This document shows, in pieces, positions 35,039-43,752 of a stretch of DNA of 64,000 nt (within the stretch, counting starts at the first letter, position 1; the number at the start of each line of letters is the position of its first letter). Position numbers and translations under genes: made by a program. The DNA is from Thermoleptolyngbya sichuanensis A183 (GTDB lineage: Bacteria; Cyanobacteriota; Cyanobacteriia; Elainellales; Elainellaceae). The DNA is taken from positions 5,394,001 to 5,458,000 of the forward strand of contig NZ_CP053661.1 of NCBI RefSeq assembly GCF_013177315.1. Direction: 5' to 3'. The notes below the pieces were generated by a model that saw only the letters and a program-made list of their open reading frames with translations, did no database searches and had not been told where the DNA came from.

Positions 35039-38000
35039 TCACCAGCCCAACGGCGTTGGCGCGACGGGCGCAATCTCTGGGCGATCGCCCCCCACCTGGC
35101 AAGTTTGCAGCACCCAAATCTGTGCGCCCTGGTTGAGAAACTGGCGGGCAATGGTTTCGCAGGCGAGGCGGGGCAGCAGCGTCCGCCAGCTAATCAGCCC
35201 GACGGTGAGATTATAGAGAATTTCGCTTTCGGGGCTAACGCCGAGAGTGCTGTCGTTCGTTTTCCAGTCGGCGCGGGCCGTGCCCAGCGGCAGCATCTCG
35301 CGTTTAATAAAGCGCCCCAACTGCACCAGTTGGTCAAACCGGGCTGCTTGGTCGGGCTGTTCATCCAGCCAGGCTTTGAGTTCCGGCATCCGGTTGAGCG
35401 CGTCGCCCAGATTTTTCACCGCTGCGTAGAAGGCCTGATTGGAGTCTTGCGAACAGTTGTGGGCTGGGCCGACGTAGGTTCCGCCTGTGCCGTCGCCAAT
35501 GCGGTAGCGGGCGGTCATGATTTCAAGCTGGGTCACGAGTCCGTCTAGCGCCGAGGCTTTTACGCCGCCAAAGTCGAAGGGGCTGGTGAACGGATCGTAT
35601 TGAATCAGTAGGTCGCACACTGGTCGCACACCCAGCCAGCCAAACTGGCGATCGCCCAAAAATCGCTGCCAGGATAGCGTTCCCGCAATCACCCCGTCGG
35701 TGTTGTGGGTATAGACCTGGTGGTAGTGAATGTCGAAGATTAGCTCGTCGGCCAGTGGTTCGCGCACCACGGTCGCCACGCCGTAGGCAAAATGCCCAAA
35801 GTATAGCGGGCCCTGCGCCTGGGGTTCTGCCATTGCGCCGCCGATGCCGCCGTAGAGGTGAATCACCAGCGCCCGGGAGCCTTCGGCAAAGGGTGGGGCA
35901 TTGGCGGGCGCAGGGGCATCCGGGGGAGCATTCGGAGAATCAGCCAAGTTCTCGTTTAGGGCATTTAGGAGCAGCGTCGAGCGGACGTTGCCCTTCAGCG
36001 TGGCAATGTCTTCCCAGATACCGCGCCGGAGGAACTGCCCCGCCTCGCGGCGATCGCCAATGGTTTGATCCGGCTGCAAGCGCAGGAGCGCACGGGGGGC
36101 GATCGCCTGCACCACAAACCGACCCGCTGCGTCCTTTGCGCCATAGAGATACCAGCCATCGCGCCCCGCAGGAGACAGCTCCAGTCCCCGATTCCCGGCA
36201 GGCGGCAGGTTGTTTGCATCGGGAATAACCGGGGGAAACCGCGCAATTTCTGTGGGCCCGTCAAACTGGCGCGTGGCGCGGTTGAAATGCTGAATGCGGA
36301 AAAATTCTGGCGCAGACTCGTCGGAAGCGGGCAGGGGCAATCCCTCGGCATCGACGGGTTCCAGAAGCCTGGCCAAGGCATAATAGCGACCCGTGATCTG
36401 CACAGGTTCTCGCGTGATGGCGAGGAGCGATCGCCCTTCGCCGCCGATCTGGACATCTTTCACCTGCGGCTCGTCCAGCATCACCAGCACATCGTCGTAG
36501 GGGCGGCTGCCTGCCAGCGACTCTAGCGGATCGACCCGCTGCCAGCGGTCAATTCGCAGCGGATGCACCAAGCCCTGGCAAATGCTGTATTCCGTCTCTT
36601 CGCTAAAAAAGACATCGCGGGTGGTCTGCTGCAAAAAGAACTGAATCCCCGGCGTTTGCTGCCAGCGCAGCACAGCCACCTGACCCACCAGATGGGCATA
36701 TTCTGGCGGCGCGTGATGCACCTCAAACCACACGCCGCGCACCTGCCGCCGCTCGTTCGGTTTGGGCAAGATCAGCCGGCCCATCCAGGGGGCGATCGCC
36801 CGATACAGGCCTGAGTCTACGGTTTGATCCAGCGGATAATAGTCGGGTCGGTTAAACTCGGCTTGCCAATAGCGCTCGTAGTTGCTAGGTTTGGCGACTT
36901 GCATTTTGCTCACCAGCGCCGACTTGCCCTGCAAAATATCGGACACAGCGCGGACGGTTGCCTCTAGGTGCGTGCGGCCGTCGGGCAAGCGCTTAGTGAC
37001 GCTGTAGGGGCCGTCGGCTCCGTTGTGCCCCATCGAGCCGAGGGAAGAAATGGTGATCTTGCGGCGCTGGCGGGCGCGGTTCCAGGGCGACAGCGGAAAC
37101 AGCCGCCAGCGCTGGGGAAACAGGACTGCACCTTCTTTTTCAACCCAGTCGCGATCGCCCACCAGATGATAGAGATGCTCCAGTTCCAACAGGTTGTGAT
37201 TGCCGCTGACCACGCCCGCTAGCGAGATCACGTCGATGGGCGCTTTCAGCAGTTGCTTTAGCGTCAGCGCCGCCCGCAGCGCCACCTGCGCCCCGCCGCT
37301 ATAGCCCAGCAGCGTCACCGGAACCCCGCTATTAGGCTGATAGCCGTAGTGGGTCAGGCTGTTGAAGATGACCTGCGCTGTGCCCTGGCCGTAAATCGGG
37401 CCGTAGCGCTGATCGGCAGTCACGGCGACTACCAGCACGTTGCGGATGTTAATCAAAAACGAGAGCAACAGCCCAAAGATGCCGCTGGAGGGCGACATTT
37501 GCAGCCGATCGACGATGCGCCAGAAAAATGCCAGCATCCGCCGTTCGGTGAGCGATCGATTCATCACGGAGTAGGACATGATGCCCTGGATCAGCACGAT
37601 GTCATCGGGCATGTCGGCTGCCAGCGTGGCCAGGAATTCCTCTACGTCGGGCAGGTAGGTATACTTTCCCTGGGCAATGCCATCCAGATAAATGACGTAG
37701 CGAGTGATGGTGCCGGGTTCGGGCAGCGGTTCTGCCAGTGTTCCCGGTGCTTCCAGGGTTTGCAGATCCTCACCATACCAGCCTGCCCACCAGCCCAGGG
37801 CCTCCAGCGGGGCCAGCAAACTGGCAACCAAGACCGCGATGCCGCCCACCAGCAGCAGATCTTTGGTAATGCTGAGGGTGGCCGCCAGCACCAGCAGCGT
37901 GTGCGAGAGCCAGCCGCTGAACGCCGGAATCAGCGTGGACGATGCGGCTAGAACTGCGGCCAAAACCGTGCCTGCGATACTGGCGACTCTCCAGGGCGCT

Positions 38001-38059
38001 TTCCAGGGCGATCGCCCTCGTTTGGCAGCACGGGTCTCGGTCGGGCTGGGCTGTTCCAT
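35039..38059 (-). CDS. Large membrane-anchored alpha/beta-hydrolase-like protein (1006 aa)
   Basis: This 1006-residue protein starts with two or three membrane segments (about 25-90). An alpha/beta-hydrolase-like region follows, with the nucleophile-elbow sequence VTLLGYSGGAQVALRAAL near residue 250. The central third is of unknown fold. The C-terminal region has conserved-looking Cys/His elements (FDIHYHQVYTHNTDG, LGVRPVCDLL, VGPAHNCSQDSNQAFY) that could form a second active site of cysteine-peptidase type. I do not recognise a named family. Similar long proteins occur in other cyanobacteria as conserved hypotheticals, to my recollection. Substrate and role are unknown. Confidence 0.7.
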   Translation of the reverse strand: MEQPSPTETRAAKRGRSPWKAPWRVASIAGTVLAAVLAASSTLIPAFSGWLSHTLLVLAATLSITKDLLLVGGIAVLVASLLAPLEALGWWAGWYGEDLQTLEAPGTLAEPLPEPGTITRYVIYLDGIAQGKYTYLPDVEEFLATLAADMPDDIVLIQGIMSYSVMNRSLTERRMLAFFWRIVDRLQMSPSSGIFGLLLSFLINIRNVLVVAVTADQRYGPIYGQGTAQVIFNSLTHYGYQPNSGVPVTLLGYSGGAQVALRAALTLKQLLKAPIDVISLAGVVSGNHNLLELEHLYHLVGDRDWVEKEGAVLFPQRWRLFPLSPWNRARQRRKITISSLGSMGHNGADGPYSVTKRLPDGRTHLEATVRAVSDILQGKSALVSKMQVAKPSNYERYWQAEFNRPDYYPLDQTVDSGLYRAIAPWMGRLILPKPNERRQVRGVWFEVHHAPPEYAHLVGQVAVLRWQQTPGIQFFLQQTTRDVFFSEETEYSICQGLVHPLRIDRWQRVDPLESLAGSRPYDDVLVMLDEPQVKDVQIGGEGRSLLAITREPVQITGRYYALARLLEPVDAEGLPLPASDESAPEFFRIQHFNRATRQFDGPTEIARFPPVIPDANNLPPAGNRGLELSPAGRDGWYLYGAKDAAGRFVVQAIAPRALLRLQPDQTIGDRREAGQFLRRGIWEDIATLKGNVRSTLLLNALNENLADSPNAPPDAPAPANAPPFAEGSRALVIHLYGGIGGAMAEPQAQGPLYFGHFAYGVATVVREPLADELIFDIHYHQVYTHNTDGVIAGTLSWQRFLGDRQFGWLGVRPVCDLLIQYDPFTSPFDFGGVKASALDGLVTQLEIMTARYRIGDGTGGTYVGPAHNCSQDSNQAFYAAVKNLGDALNRMPELKAWLDEQPDQAARFDQLVQLGRFIKREMLPLGTARADWKTNDSTLGVSPESEILYNLTVGLISWRTLLPRLACETIARQFLNQGAQIWVLQTCQVGGDRPEIAPVAPTPLGW

Positions 38060-38198
38060 AGACTCTCAGGGCTGAAACTCAGGGTTGGCGTTCTGGCTCT
38101 ATCGTCCAAGATTACGGCCCGGTGAGGTGTCTCAGCAAGCTTGAATCCCCTTGGCGGGATGGCTACTCTAGGGGCAAACAGCATGGCAGGATGGGCAG

Positions 38199-38936
38199 AT
38201 GCAAATTATCAAGCGGAATGTGGAACTGCGGGTGGACGATAGCCTGATGCGGGTGTACGTGGCCGCGCCCAAGCCAGAGGGTCGATATCCCGGCATCGTC
38301 TTCTTTTCAGATATTTATCAACTGGGTGGCCCGATTACGCGGCTGGCGGATCGGCTGGCAGGCTATGGCTATGTGGTGGCCGCGCCAGAAATTTTTCATC
38401 GGCTGGAACCTGTGGGCACGGTGATCGAACCTAGCGACCTGGGACGGATGCAGGGGAATGATGATGCTCGACGAACGGCGATCGCCCACTACGATGCCGA
38501 CACCCGTGCCGTCCTCGATTTTCTCAAGTCTGAAAGCAGCGTGTTGCCCAACAAACTGGGCAGCATGGGCTTTTGCATCGGCGGACACCTTGCCTACCGC
38601 GCTGCCTTCCAGCCAGAGGTGAAAGCCACCGTCAGTTGCTATCCCACGGGCATCCCCATCGGCAAACTGGGCAAAGGCGTGGCTGACACGCTCCAGCGCA
38701 CGGGCGAAATCCACGGTGAGCTGCTGCTCGTCTTTGGCACGCTCGACCCGCATGTGAAAGAACCCGATCGCCACACCCTCGCCCAAACCCTGGAAAAGAC
38801 TGGCGTAAGGCATCAGATCTTGATCTACGAGGCCGACCACACATTCATGCGCGACGATGGCCCCCGCTACGACCCCGCCGCCACTGATGCTGCCTGGAAT
38901 GAACTCATCTCGTTCCTGAAGCGGGTAATTGGTTAG
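38199..38936 (+). CDS. Dienelactone hydrolase family protein
   Basis: This 245-residue alpha/beta hydrolase has the dienelactone-hydrolase nucleophile Cys126 in MGFCIGGHLAYRAAF. The acid is likely in LLLVFGTLDPHVKEPDR and the histidine in EADHTFMRDDGPRYD. Members cleave lactones or related esters; the physiological substrate is unknown. It is cytosolic, with no signal. Its stop codon lies only four bases from that of the convergent ABC permease gene, so the two transcripts must overlap. Confidence 0.85.
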   Translation: MQIIKRNVELRVDDSLMRVYVAAPKPEGRYPGIVFFSDIYQLGGPITRLADRLAGYGYVVAAPEIFHRLEPVGTVIEPSDLGRMQGNDDARRTAIAHYDADTRAVLDFLKSESSVLPNKLGSMGFCIGGHLAYRAAFQPEVKATVSCYPTGIPIGKLGKGVADTLQRTGEIHGELLLVFGTLDPHVKEPDRHTLAQTLEKTGVRHQILIYEADHTFMRDDGPRYDPAATDAAWNELISFLKRVIG

Positions 38937-38940
38937 CGCC

Positions 38941-39756
38941 TCACTGCGACTGGCGGCGCGAGGTGTAGTTGTAGGCGGCGATCGCTAGCAGAATCATGGC
39001 AAAGGAAAACAACGTCGTCAGCGTGCCCAAGGCATAGAGCGCAGGCGAGGTAACGTTGGTGGTCATGCCGAAGATTTCCAGCGGCAGCGTGTTCTTTTGC
39101 CCCGACACCAGCGACGTGCGCGTAAATTCGTCATAGGACAGCGTAAAGCCCAATAGCCCAATGCCGATCAGCGCGGGCAGAATCAGCGGAAACACAATCT
39201 CCCAGAAGGTTTTGGTGTCGTTTGCGCCTAGGTCGCGGGAGGCCTCTTCGTAGGACGGGTTAAATCGGTTGAAAATGCCCAGCATGATCAGAAAGGCAAA
39301 GGGAACCGTCCAGGTCAGGTGTGCGCCCAGACCCGACGAGAACCAGTTCGTTTCCAGATCCAGCACCTGAAACACAATGCCGATGCCTAGAGAGATCAGC
39401 ACGCTGGGCACGATCAGGCTGGCAATCGTCAGATAGAACAGGGTCCCAGCCCCTTTGAACCGCTGCCGGAAAGCCAGGGCAGACATGACCGTGACAATCA
39501 CCGACAGCAGGGTCACCAGCAGCCCCAACAGGAGCGATCGCCAGAAGGCATCCGTAAAGTTGCCCACGCGCTGTTCCTGGAAGACCTGCCCCAGCCAGTA
39601 GAAGCTAAAGCCTTTCATCGGAAACGTCAGCGTGCCCTCTTCGCCTTGCAGCGACAGGATAAAGATCGCCAGCATGGGGCCGTAGAGAAACAGGACAAAT
39701 AGCCCAAAGAAGCCTGCCAGCAGGTAGTAAGTCAGGGAGCGTTTCTGTTGCATCAC
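38941..39756 (-). CDS. ABC transporter permease, PotC-like
   Basis: This 271-residue inner-membrane permease belongs to the spermidine/putrescine (PotC) subfamily. Six hydrophobic segments are visible, and the cytoplasmic coupling motif is EEASRDLGANDTKTFWEIVFPLILPALI. It overlaps the PotB-like gene by four bases, indicating translational coupling. It is the last gene of a four-gene operon: ATPase, solute-binding protein, permease 1, permease 2. The substrate could be a polyamine or another small cationic or nitrogenous compound. Confidence 0.88.
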   Translation of the reverse strand: MMQQKRSLTYYLLAGFFGLFVLFLYGPMLAIFILSLQGEEGTLTFPMKGFSFYWLGQVFQEQRVGNFTDAFWRSLLLGLLVTLLSVIVTVMSALAFRQRFKGAGTLFYLTIASLIVPSVLISLGIGIVFQVLDLETNWFSSGLGAHLTWTVPFAFLIMLGIFNRFNPSYEEASRDLGANDTKTFWEIVFPLILPALIGIGLLGFTLSYDEFTRTSLVSGQKNTLPLEIFGMTTNVTSPALYALGTLTTLFSFAMILLAIAAYNYTSRRQSQ

Positions 39757-40610
39757 AACTCCTTGCGGATATCGACCACGCGCAAAATTGCCATGACCAG
39801 CAGCAGCGTCACCAGCAGCAAAATCACCGCGTTTGCCGCCGCCAGCGGATACTGCAAGCTGCCGATTTGGGTCTGAATCATCTTGCCGACGGAGGCCGCC
39901 TGCCCGCCGCCCATCATCCGCACAGTGACGAACTCGCCCATCACCAGCGTCACCACAAAAATAGAGCCGATGGCAATACCCGGAGCCGCTAGCGGCAGAA
40001 TGATTTCTTTGAGAATTTGAAACCCGGATGCGCCCATGTCTCGTGCGGCAGTGATCAAGCTGCGATCGATCCGCATGAGGCTATTGAAAATAGGCGCAAT
40101 CATAAAAAAGTTGTACAAATGCACCATGCCCAGCACGATGGCAAAATCTGAAAACAGCAGCCACTCCAGCGGTTGATTGATTAGCCCCAGGCGCATCAGC
40201 GTGCTGTTTACCAGACCCTCCCGCCCCAGCACGGGCACCCAGGAAATCATCCGGATAATGTTTGAAGTCCAGAATGGCACTGTACACACTAAGAAGAGGA
40301 TGATTTGCCACTTTTGGTCTTCGATGAAGAACGCTAGAAAGTATGCCACGGGAAAGGCGATCGCCAGGCAAAAGAACCACACCAGGAACACATACTTGAA
40401 CGTGTTCAGGTAGGTTCTCAGCGTCACATCGGACGTGAAGATACTTTTGTAGTTATCCAGCGTAAAGCCGGGAATCATCTGAATGCCGTCGAACTGCCAA
40501 AAGCTGACAATAAAGATCATGAGGATTGGCAGCACCAAAAATAGCAGCAGCACGAACGTTTGGGGGGTCACCAGTGCGTAGGGCTGAATGCTTTTCCAGG
40601 ATTTCAGCAT
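39753..40610 (-). CDS. ABC transporter permease, PotB-like
   Basis: This 285-residue permease pairs with the PotC-like protein. It shows six membrane segments and the coupling motif AARDMGASGFQILKEIILPLAAPG. It is separated from the binding-protein gene by about 100 bases containing a strong hairpin, which may lower permease expression relative to the binding protein. Confidence 0.88.
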   Translation of the reverse strand: MLKSWKSIQPYALVTPQTFVLLLFLVLPILMIFIVSFWQFDGIQMIPGFTLDNYKSIFTSDVTLRTYLNTFKYVFLVWFFCLAIAFPVAYFLAFFIEDQKWQIILFLVCTVPFWTSNIIRMISWVPVLGREGLVNSTLMRLGLINQPLEWLLFSDFAIVLGMVHLYNFFMIAPIFNSLMRIDRSLITAARDMGASGFQILKEIILPLAAPGIAIGSIFVVTLVMGEFVTVRMMGGGQAASVGKMIQTQIGSLQYPLAAANAVILLLVTLLLVMAILRVVDIRKEL

Positions 40611-40630
40611 TGCAAGTTACCTGAATAGGC

Positions 40631-40666
40631 GCGGCTTTTTGAGGGGATTGGCGCTCAAAAAGCCGC
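40631..40666 (-). promoter_or_regulatory. Intercistronic stem-loop between binding-protein and permease genes
   Basis: A perfect 13-bp inverted repeat (gcggctttttgag and its complement) surrounds a ten-base loop. It lies 47 bases past the binding-protein stop and 20 bases before the PotB-like start. No T-run follows on the transcribed strand, so it is more likely an mRNA-stabilising or processing element than a full terminator. Confidence 0.7.
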
Positions 40667-40713
40667 AATGGTTAGAGCATGAATGGGAACGGGACGAGAT
40701 AAGGGGGCGATCG

Positions 40714-42027
40714 CTACGACGCAATAAACTCATTCCACTTTTGCACCAGGTACACGTTCTCCTTCATTGTGGAGTTCCAGCACACAATGTTGCCGAAGCG
40801 ATCCTTGAAGGAGCCGCCATCCCGCACTGCGCCCTTCTTCTCTAGCGTCTTGCCGAAGGGGTCTACCATGTCTTCGGCGGCGGGCTTGCCTTCATACCAG
40901 AAGTCCCACTCTGCCTGAGACATGTACTTCTTGGCGTTTTCTGGTGCAGCGCTGTAGTAGCCCTGGCGACCCAGGAAGGAACCGACCCAGCCCTCCAGCA
41001 TCCAGTTGATGTATTCGTAGGCTGCGTCAAGCTGAATGCCCGACAGATTCTTGGACAGGCCGATGCCGCCGCCCCAGCCGCGATAGCCCTCCTTCAGCGG
41101 CGCATAGATACACTGCGTTCCCTTGGCCTTCACCGCCGTCACCGCAGGCGACCACATAGATTGCAGCACCACCTCGCCCGCATTCATCAGGTTCACCGAT
41201 TCATCAAAGGTCTTCCAGAAAGCCCGGAACTGACCCGCCCGCTTCTGTTCCTTAAGAATGTTGGTAATCTGGTCGATTTCTTCGCGGGTCATGTTGCCCT
41301 TGTCGGCAAATTTCATCAGCCCCAGCGACTCGGCCACCATCGCCGCGTCCATAATGCCGATTTGGGGAATGTCCAGAATCGAGGTCTTGCCTTTGAATTC
41401 AGGATTAAACAGTTCGCCCCAGGTTTCGATCTTGCGGCCCACGAGGTCAGGACGGTAGCCCAGCGTGTCTGCGTTGTACTGGAACGGAATTAGCGTGGCG
41501 TAGTCGGTGGGGGTTGGTGAAAACTCCTTGGAGTCGGGCCCGGTGACGTATTGCACCTTGTAGGGCGCAGTGCCTTGGGACTGCTCTACGGGCATTCCCT
41601 CAAACTTGCCCTGAGTAAAGAAGGGCACAATCTTGTCGTAGTCTTTCACTTTGTTGACATCGATGGGCTGGAGGTTGCCCGACGGCACCACCAGCGGCAG
41701 GCTGAAATATTCCCCGTCAAAGATGTCGTACTGCCTGGGTTGGGTAATGGCAATCTGGTTGTTTTCTTCGGTGCTGAGGGCGCGCATGTCCAGCTTAAAG
41801 CCGAGATCTTGCTGGGCTTTATCGCGAATTTCATTGATTTGCGATACGCCAGTACCAATTAGCCGCAGAGTCACGTCCTTGGTCTGGTTAATGTTCACCT
41901 CTGGGCCCGTAGCCGGGTTGTTGGGGGTGCCGACGGGGGCTTCGCTGCGGGCGCAGCGGGTCGCAGCCAGCGCGGCTCCGGCGGCGAGTCCAGTGCGGAT
42001 GACCTGACGACGAGAGATTTTAGCCAT
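40714..42027 (-). CDS. ABC transporter solute-binding protein, PotD-like, Tat-exported
   Basis: This 437-residue periplasmic binding protein starts with a twin-arginine signal (SRRQVIRTGLAAGAALAATR). The following RCARSE also offers a possible lipobox-like cysteine. The mature part has the type 2 periplasmic-binding fold, with segments such as YDIFDGEYFSLPLVVP, LIPFQYNADTLGYRP, LVGRKIETWGELFNPEFKGK and AYEYINWMLEGWVGSFLGRQGYYSA. It is encoded between the ATPase and permease genes. Tat export suggests that it folds in the cytoplasm first. The ligand is unknown; PotD-like proteins bind polyamines, but related ones bind many other compounds. Confidence 0.87.
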   Translation of the reverse strand: MAKISRRQVIRTGLAAGAALAATRCARSEAPVGTPNNPATGPEVNINQTKDVTLRLIGTGVSQINEIRDKAQQDLGFKLDMRALSTEENNQIAITQPRQYDIFDGEYFSLPLVVPSGNLQPIDVNKVKDYDKIVPFFTQGKFEGMPVEQSQGTAPYKVQYVTGPDSKEFSPTPTDYATLIPFQYNADTLGYRPDLVGRKIETWGELFNPEFKGKTSILDIPQIGIMDAAMVAESLGLMKFADKGNMTREEIDQITNILKEQKRAGQFRAFWKTFDESVNLMNAGEVVLQSMWSPAVTAVKAKGTQCIYAPLKEGYRGWGGGIGLSKNLSGIQLDAAYEYINWMLEGWVGSFLGRQGYYSAAPENAKKYMSQAEWDFWYEGKPAAEDMVDPFGKTLEKKGAVRDGGSFKDRFGNIVCWNSTMKENVYLVQKWNEFIAS

Positions 42028-42095
42028 AGTGCCTAGATGTGTAGAAAATAGTAGGTAAACGTTGCGGTGCTGTTTGACTCGCTGCTAACGCGACG

Positions 42096-43289
42096 TTAAT
42101 GCGACAAGAACACACAGTCATCAGCCAGCCAGCTTAGCGCCACGACTTGCCCTTCCTGGAGCGCTTGGCTCACCCAATCGGTGCTGCGGACTTTGTACAG
42201 CACCTCCTGTCCGGTTTTCTCTAGCGCCAGGGTGACGCGAGTGACATAGCCTGTGAATTCAATGGCTACAATTCGTGCCGTCACCTGATTCACCAGAGCG
42301 CGGGGCGACGTGTCCGCAGCCGACAGCGGCTCCACCTTCACCCGGTCTGCCCGCACCGAGCAAGCGGCCTCTGCGCCAACCTGGGCATAGTCGCCCCGGC
42401 AGAGGAGCGTTCCCAGCTTTGGCACCTCCATCTGCACCCGATAGCCCTCGGCATCTTGGTCGGCGCGGCAGACGGTTCCTTTGAAGATGTTGTTGTCGCC
42501 TGTGAATTTTGCAACGAACTGGGAAATTGGCTTGACGAAGATTTCCTGGGGCGTGCCTACCTGATCAATCCGCCCGTGATCCATGACCACGATCATGTCT
42601 GATAGGGAATAGGCTTCGTCCTGATTGTGCGTTACCTGGATGAAGGTCATGCCAAACTGCTTTTGCAGACGGCGCAGTTCGCCCCGCGTTTTTACCCGCA
42701 GGTTTTCATCGAGGGCGCTGAGGGGTTCGTCTAGCATTAGCACCTGGGGACGAGTGACGAGCGATCGCGCTAGGGCCACCCGCTGCTGCTGTCCACCGCT
42801 CAACTGGGCGGGTTTGCGGCTGGCAAACTGGCTCAGCCCGACGATTTCCAGGATTTCGCCGACGCGCTGGTCGCGTTCGGGCTTGGGAATATCGCGCATC
42901 CGCAGCCCAAACTCGACGTTTTGCCAGACCGTCTTGTGGGGGAACAGGGCGTAGTTTTGGAACATCATGGCGGTGCTGCGCTGGGCAGGCGGCAGGTCAT
43001 TCACCCGCAGGTCGCCAATGTATACGTCGCCCTGAGTAATGTCCTCATGCCCTGCAATCATTCGCATCGTGGTGGTTTTGCCGCAGCCGCTCGGCCCCAG
43101 CAAACAGCAGTAGGAACCGGGCGGGATGTCGAGGGTAATATTTTCAACTGCCGTCACGGGGCCGTATTTTTTGGTGACCGAGCGGAGAGATACGCCTACG
43201 GTCGTGGATGGAATGTCATAGGGAATTGGTGCAACTCCGCCCCCATCGACGGTCGGCGAAGCTGACGCTGAGACAGATGAGTGAGTCAT
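42096..43289 (-). CDS. ABC transporter ATPase, PotA-like
   Basis: This 397-residue ATPase has Walker A GPSGCGKTT, a Q-loop in MMFQNYALFPHKTVWQNV, the signature LSGGQQQRVALARSL, Walker B VLMLDEPLSALDENLR and the switch histidine in QVTHNQDEAYSL. A TOBE regulatory domain follows (about 300-395). An N-terminal lead of about 33 residues, rich in Ser and Pro, precedes the ATPase fold. It is the first gene of the four-gene importer operon. Confidence 0.88.
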   Translation of the reverse strand: MTHSSVSASASPTVDGGGVAPIPYDIPSTTVGVSLRSVTKKYGPVTAVENITLDIPPGSYCCLLGPSGCGKTTTMRMIAGHEDITQGDVYIGDLRVNDLPPAQRSTAMMFQNYALFPHKTVWQNVEFGLRMRDIPKPERDQRVGEILEIVGLSQFASRKPAQLSGGQQQRVALARSLVTRPQVLMLDEPLSALDENLRVKTRGELRRLQKQFGMTFIQVTHNQDEAYSLSDMIVVMDHGRIDQVGTPQEIFVKPISQFVAKFTGDNNIFKGTVCRADQDAEGYRVQMEVPKLGTLLCRGDYAQVGAEAACSVRADRVKVEPLSAADTSPRALVNQVTARIVAIEFTGYVTRVTLALEKTGQEVLYKVRSTDWVSQALQEGQVVALSWLADDCVFLSH

Positions 43290-43752
43290 TAAAACATCCC
43301 CAAAAAGCCTTGAAAAAGCCTTGCAGCCTGGACGGCGGCGACGTGAGTCAGGTGATCCCCCGGATTCAGCAAGCGATTCTGAAAGGATTTATCTGAAAGG
43401 TTCTACGGGATTAAAGTCGCACTTGGCGGCTTTGCACTTGGCGGCCCTGTGGTTCAGATTTGCAATTCAGATGCCAGATGCCTTAATGCCGAAGGAATGT
43501 CATCTATCAAAAGGCTTTAAAGATCTACACGTTGTATCTGACGCTACATTCATAACCCTCCGCAAACCCTAGAGCTTTTAGGCGCAAGTCATGGAAAATT
43601 TTAGAAAAATGTCGATTCCTGGAATTTCATTGAATTTTCCGGTGGTTTGCGACTCTTTATCCCAATTGGGCCTGCAAAAATGGCCGCGAAAGACTTTCCA
43701 CGGCCGCTGAACGGGTTCTACTAAGGCTCTCTATAGGCCTTTTTGAGGCCTT
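43290..43752 (-). other. Intergenic region between importer operon and amidohydrolase gene
   Basis: No gene is seen here. The right end holds a terminator for the amidohydrolase gene (43676-43706), and the rest should contain the importer promoter. Short direct repeats (gcacttggcgg) occur near 43421-43444. Confidence 0.5.
43676..43706 (-). terminator. Terminator of the amidohydrolase gene
   Basis: Read on the minus strand, a stem of about 11 bp (ggccgtg/cgcggcc plus inner aaag/cttt, with a bulge) is followed by atttttg. It lies 47 bases past the stop codon and separates the amidohydrolase transcript from the importer operon. Confidence 0.55.
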
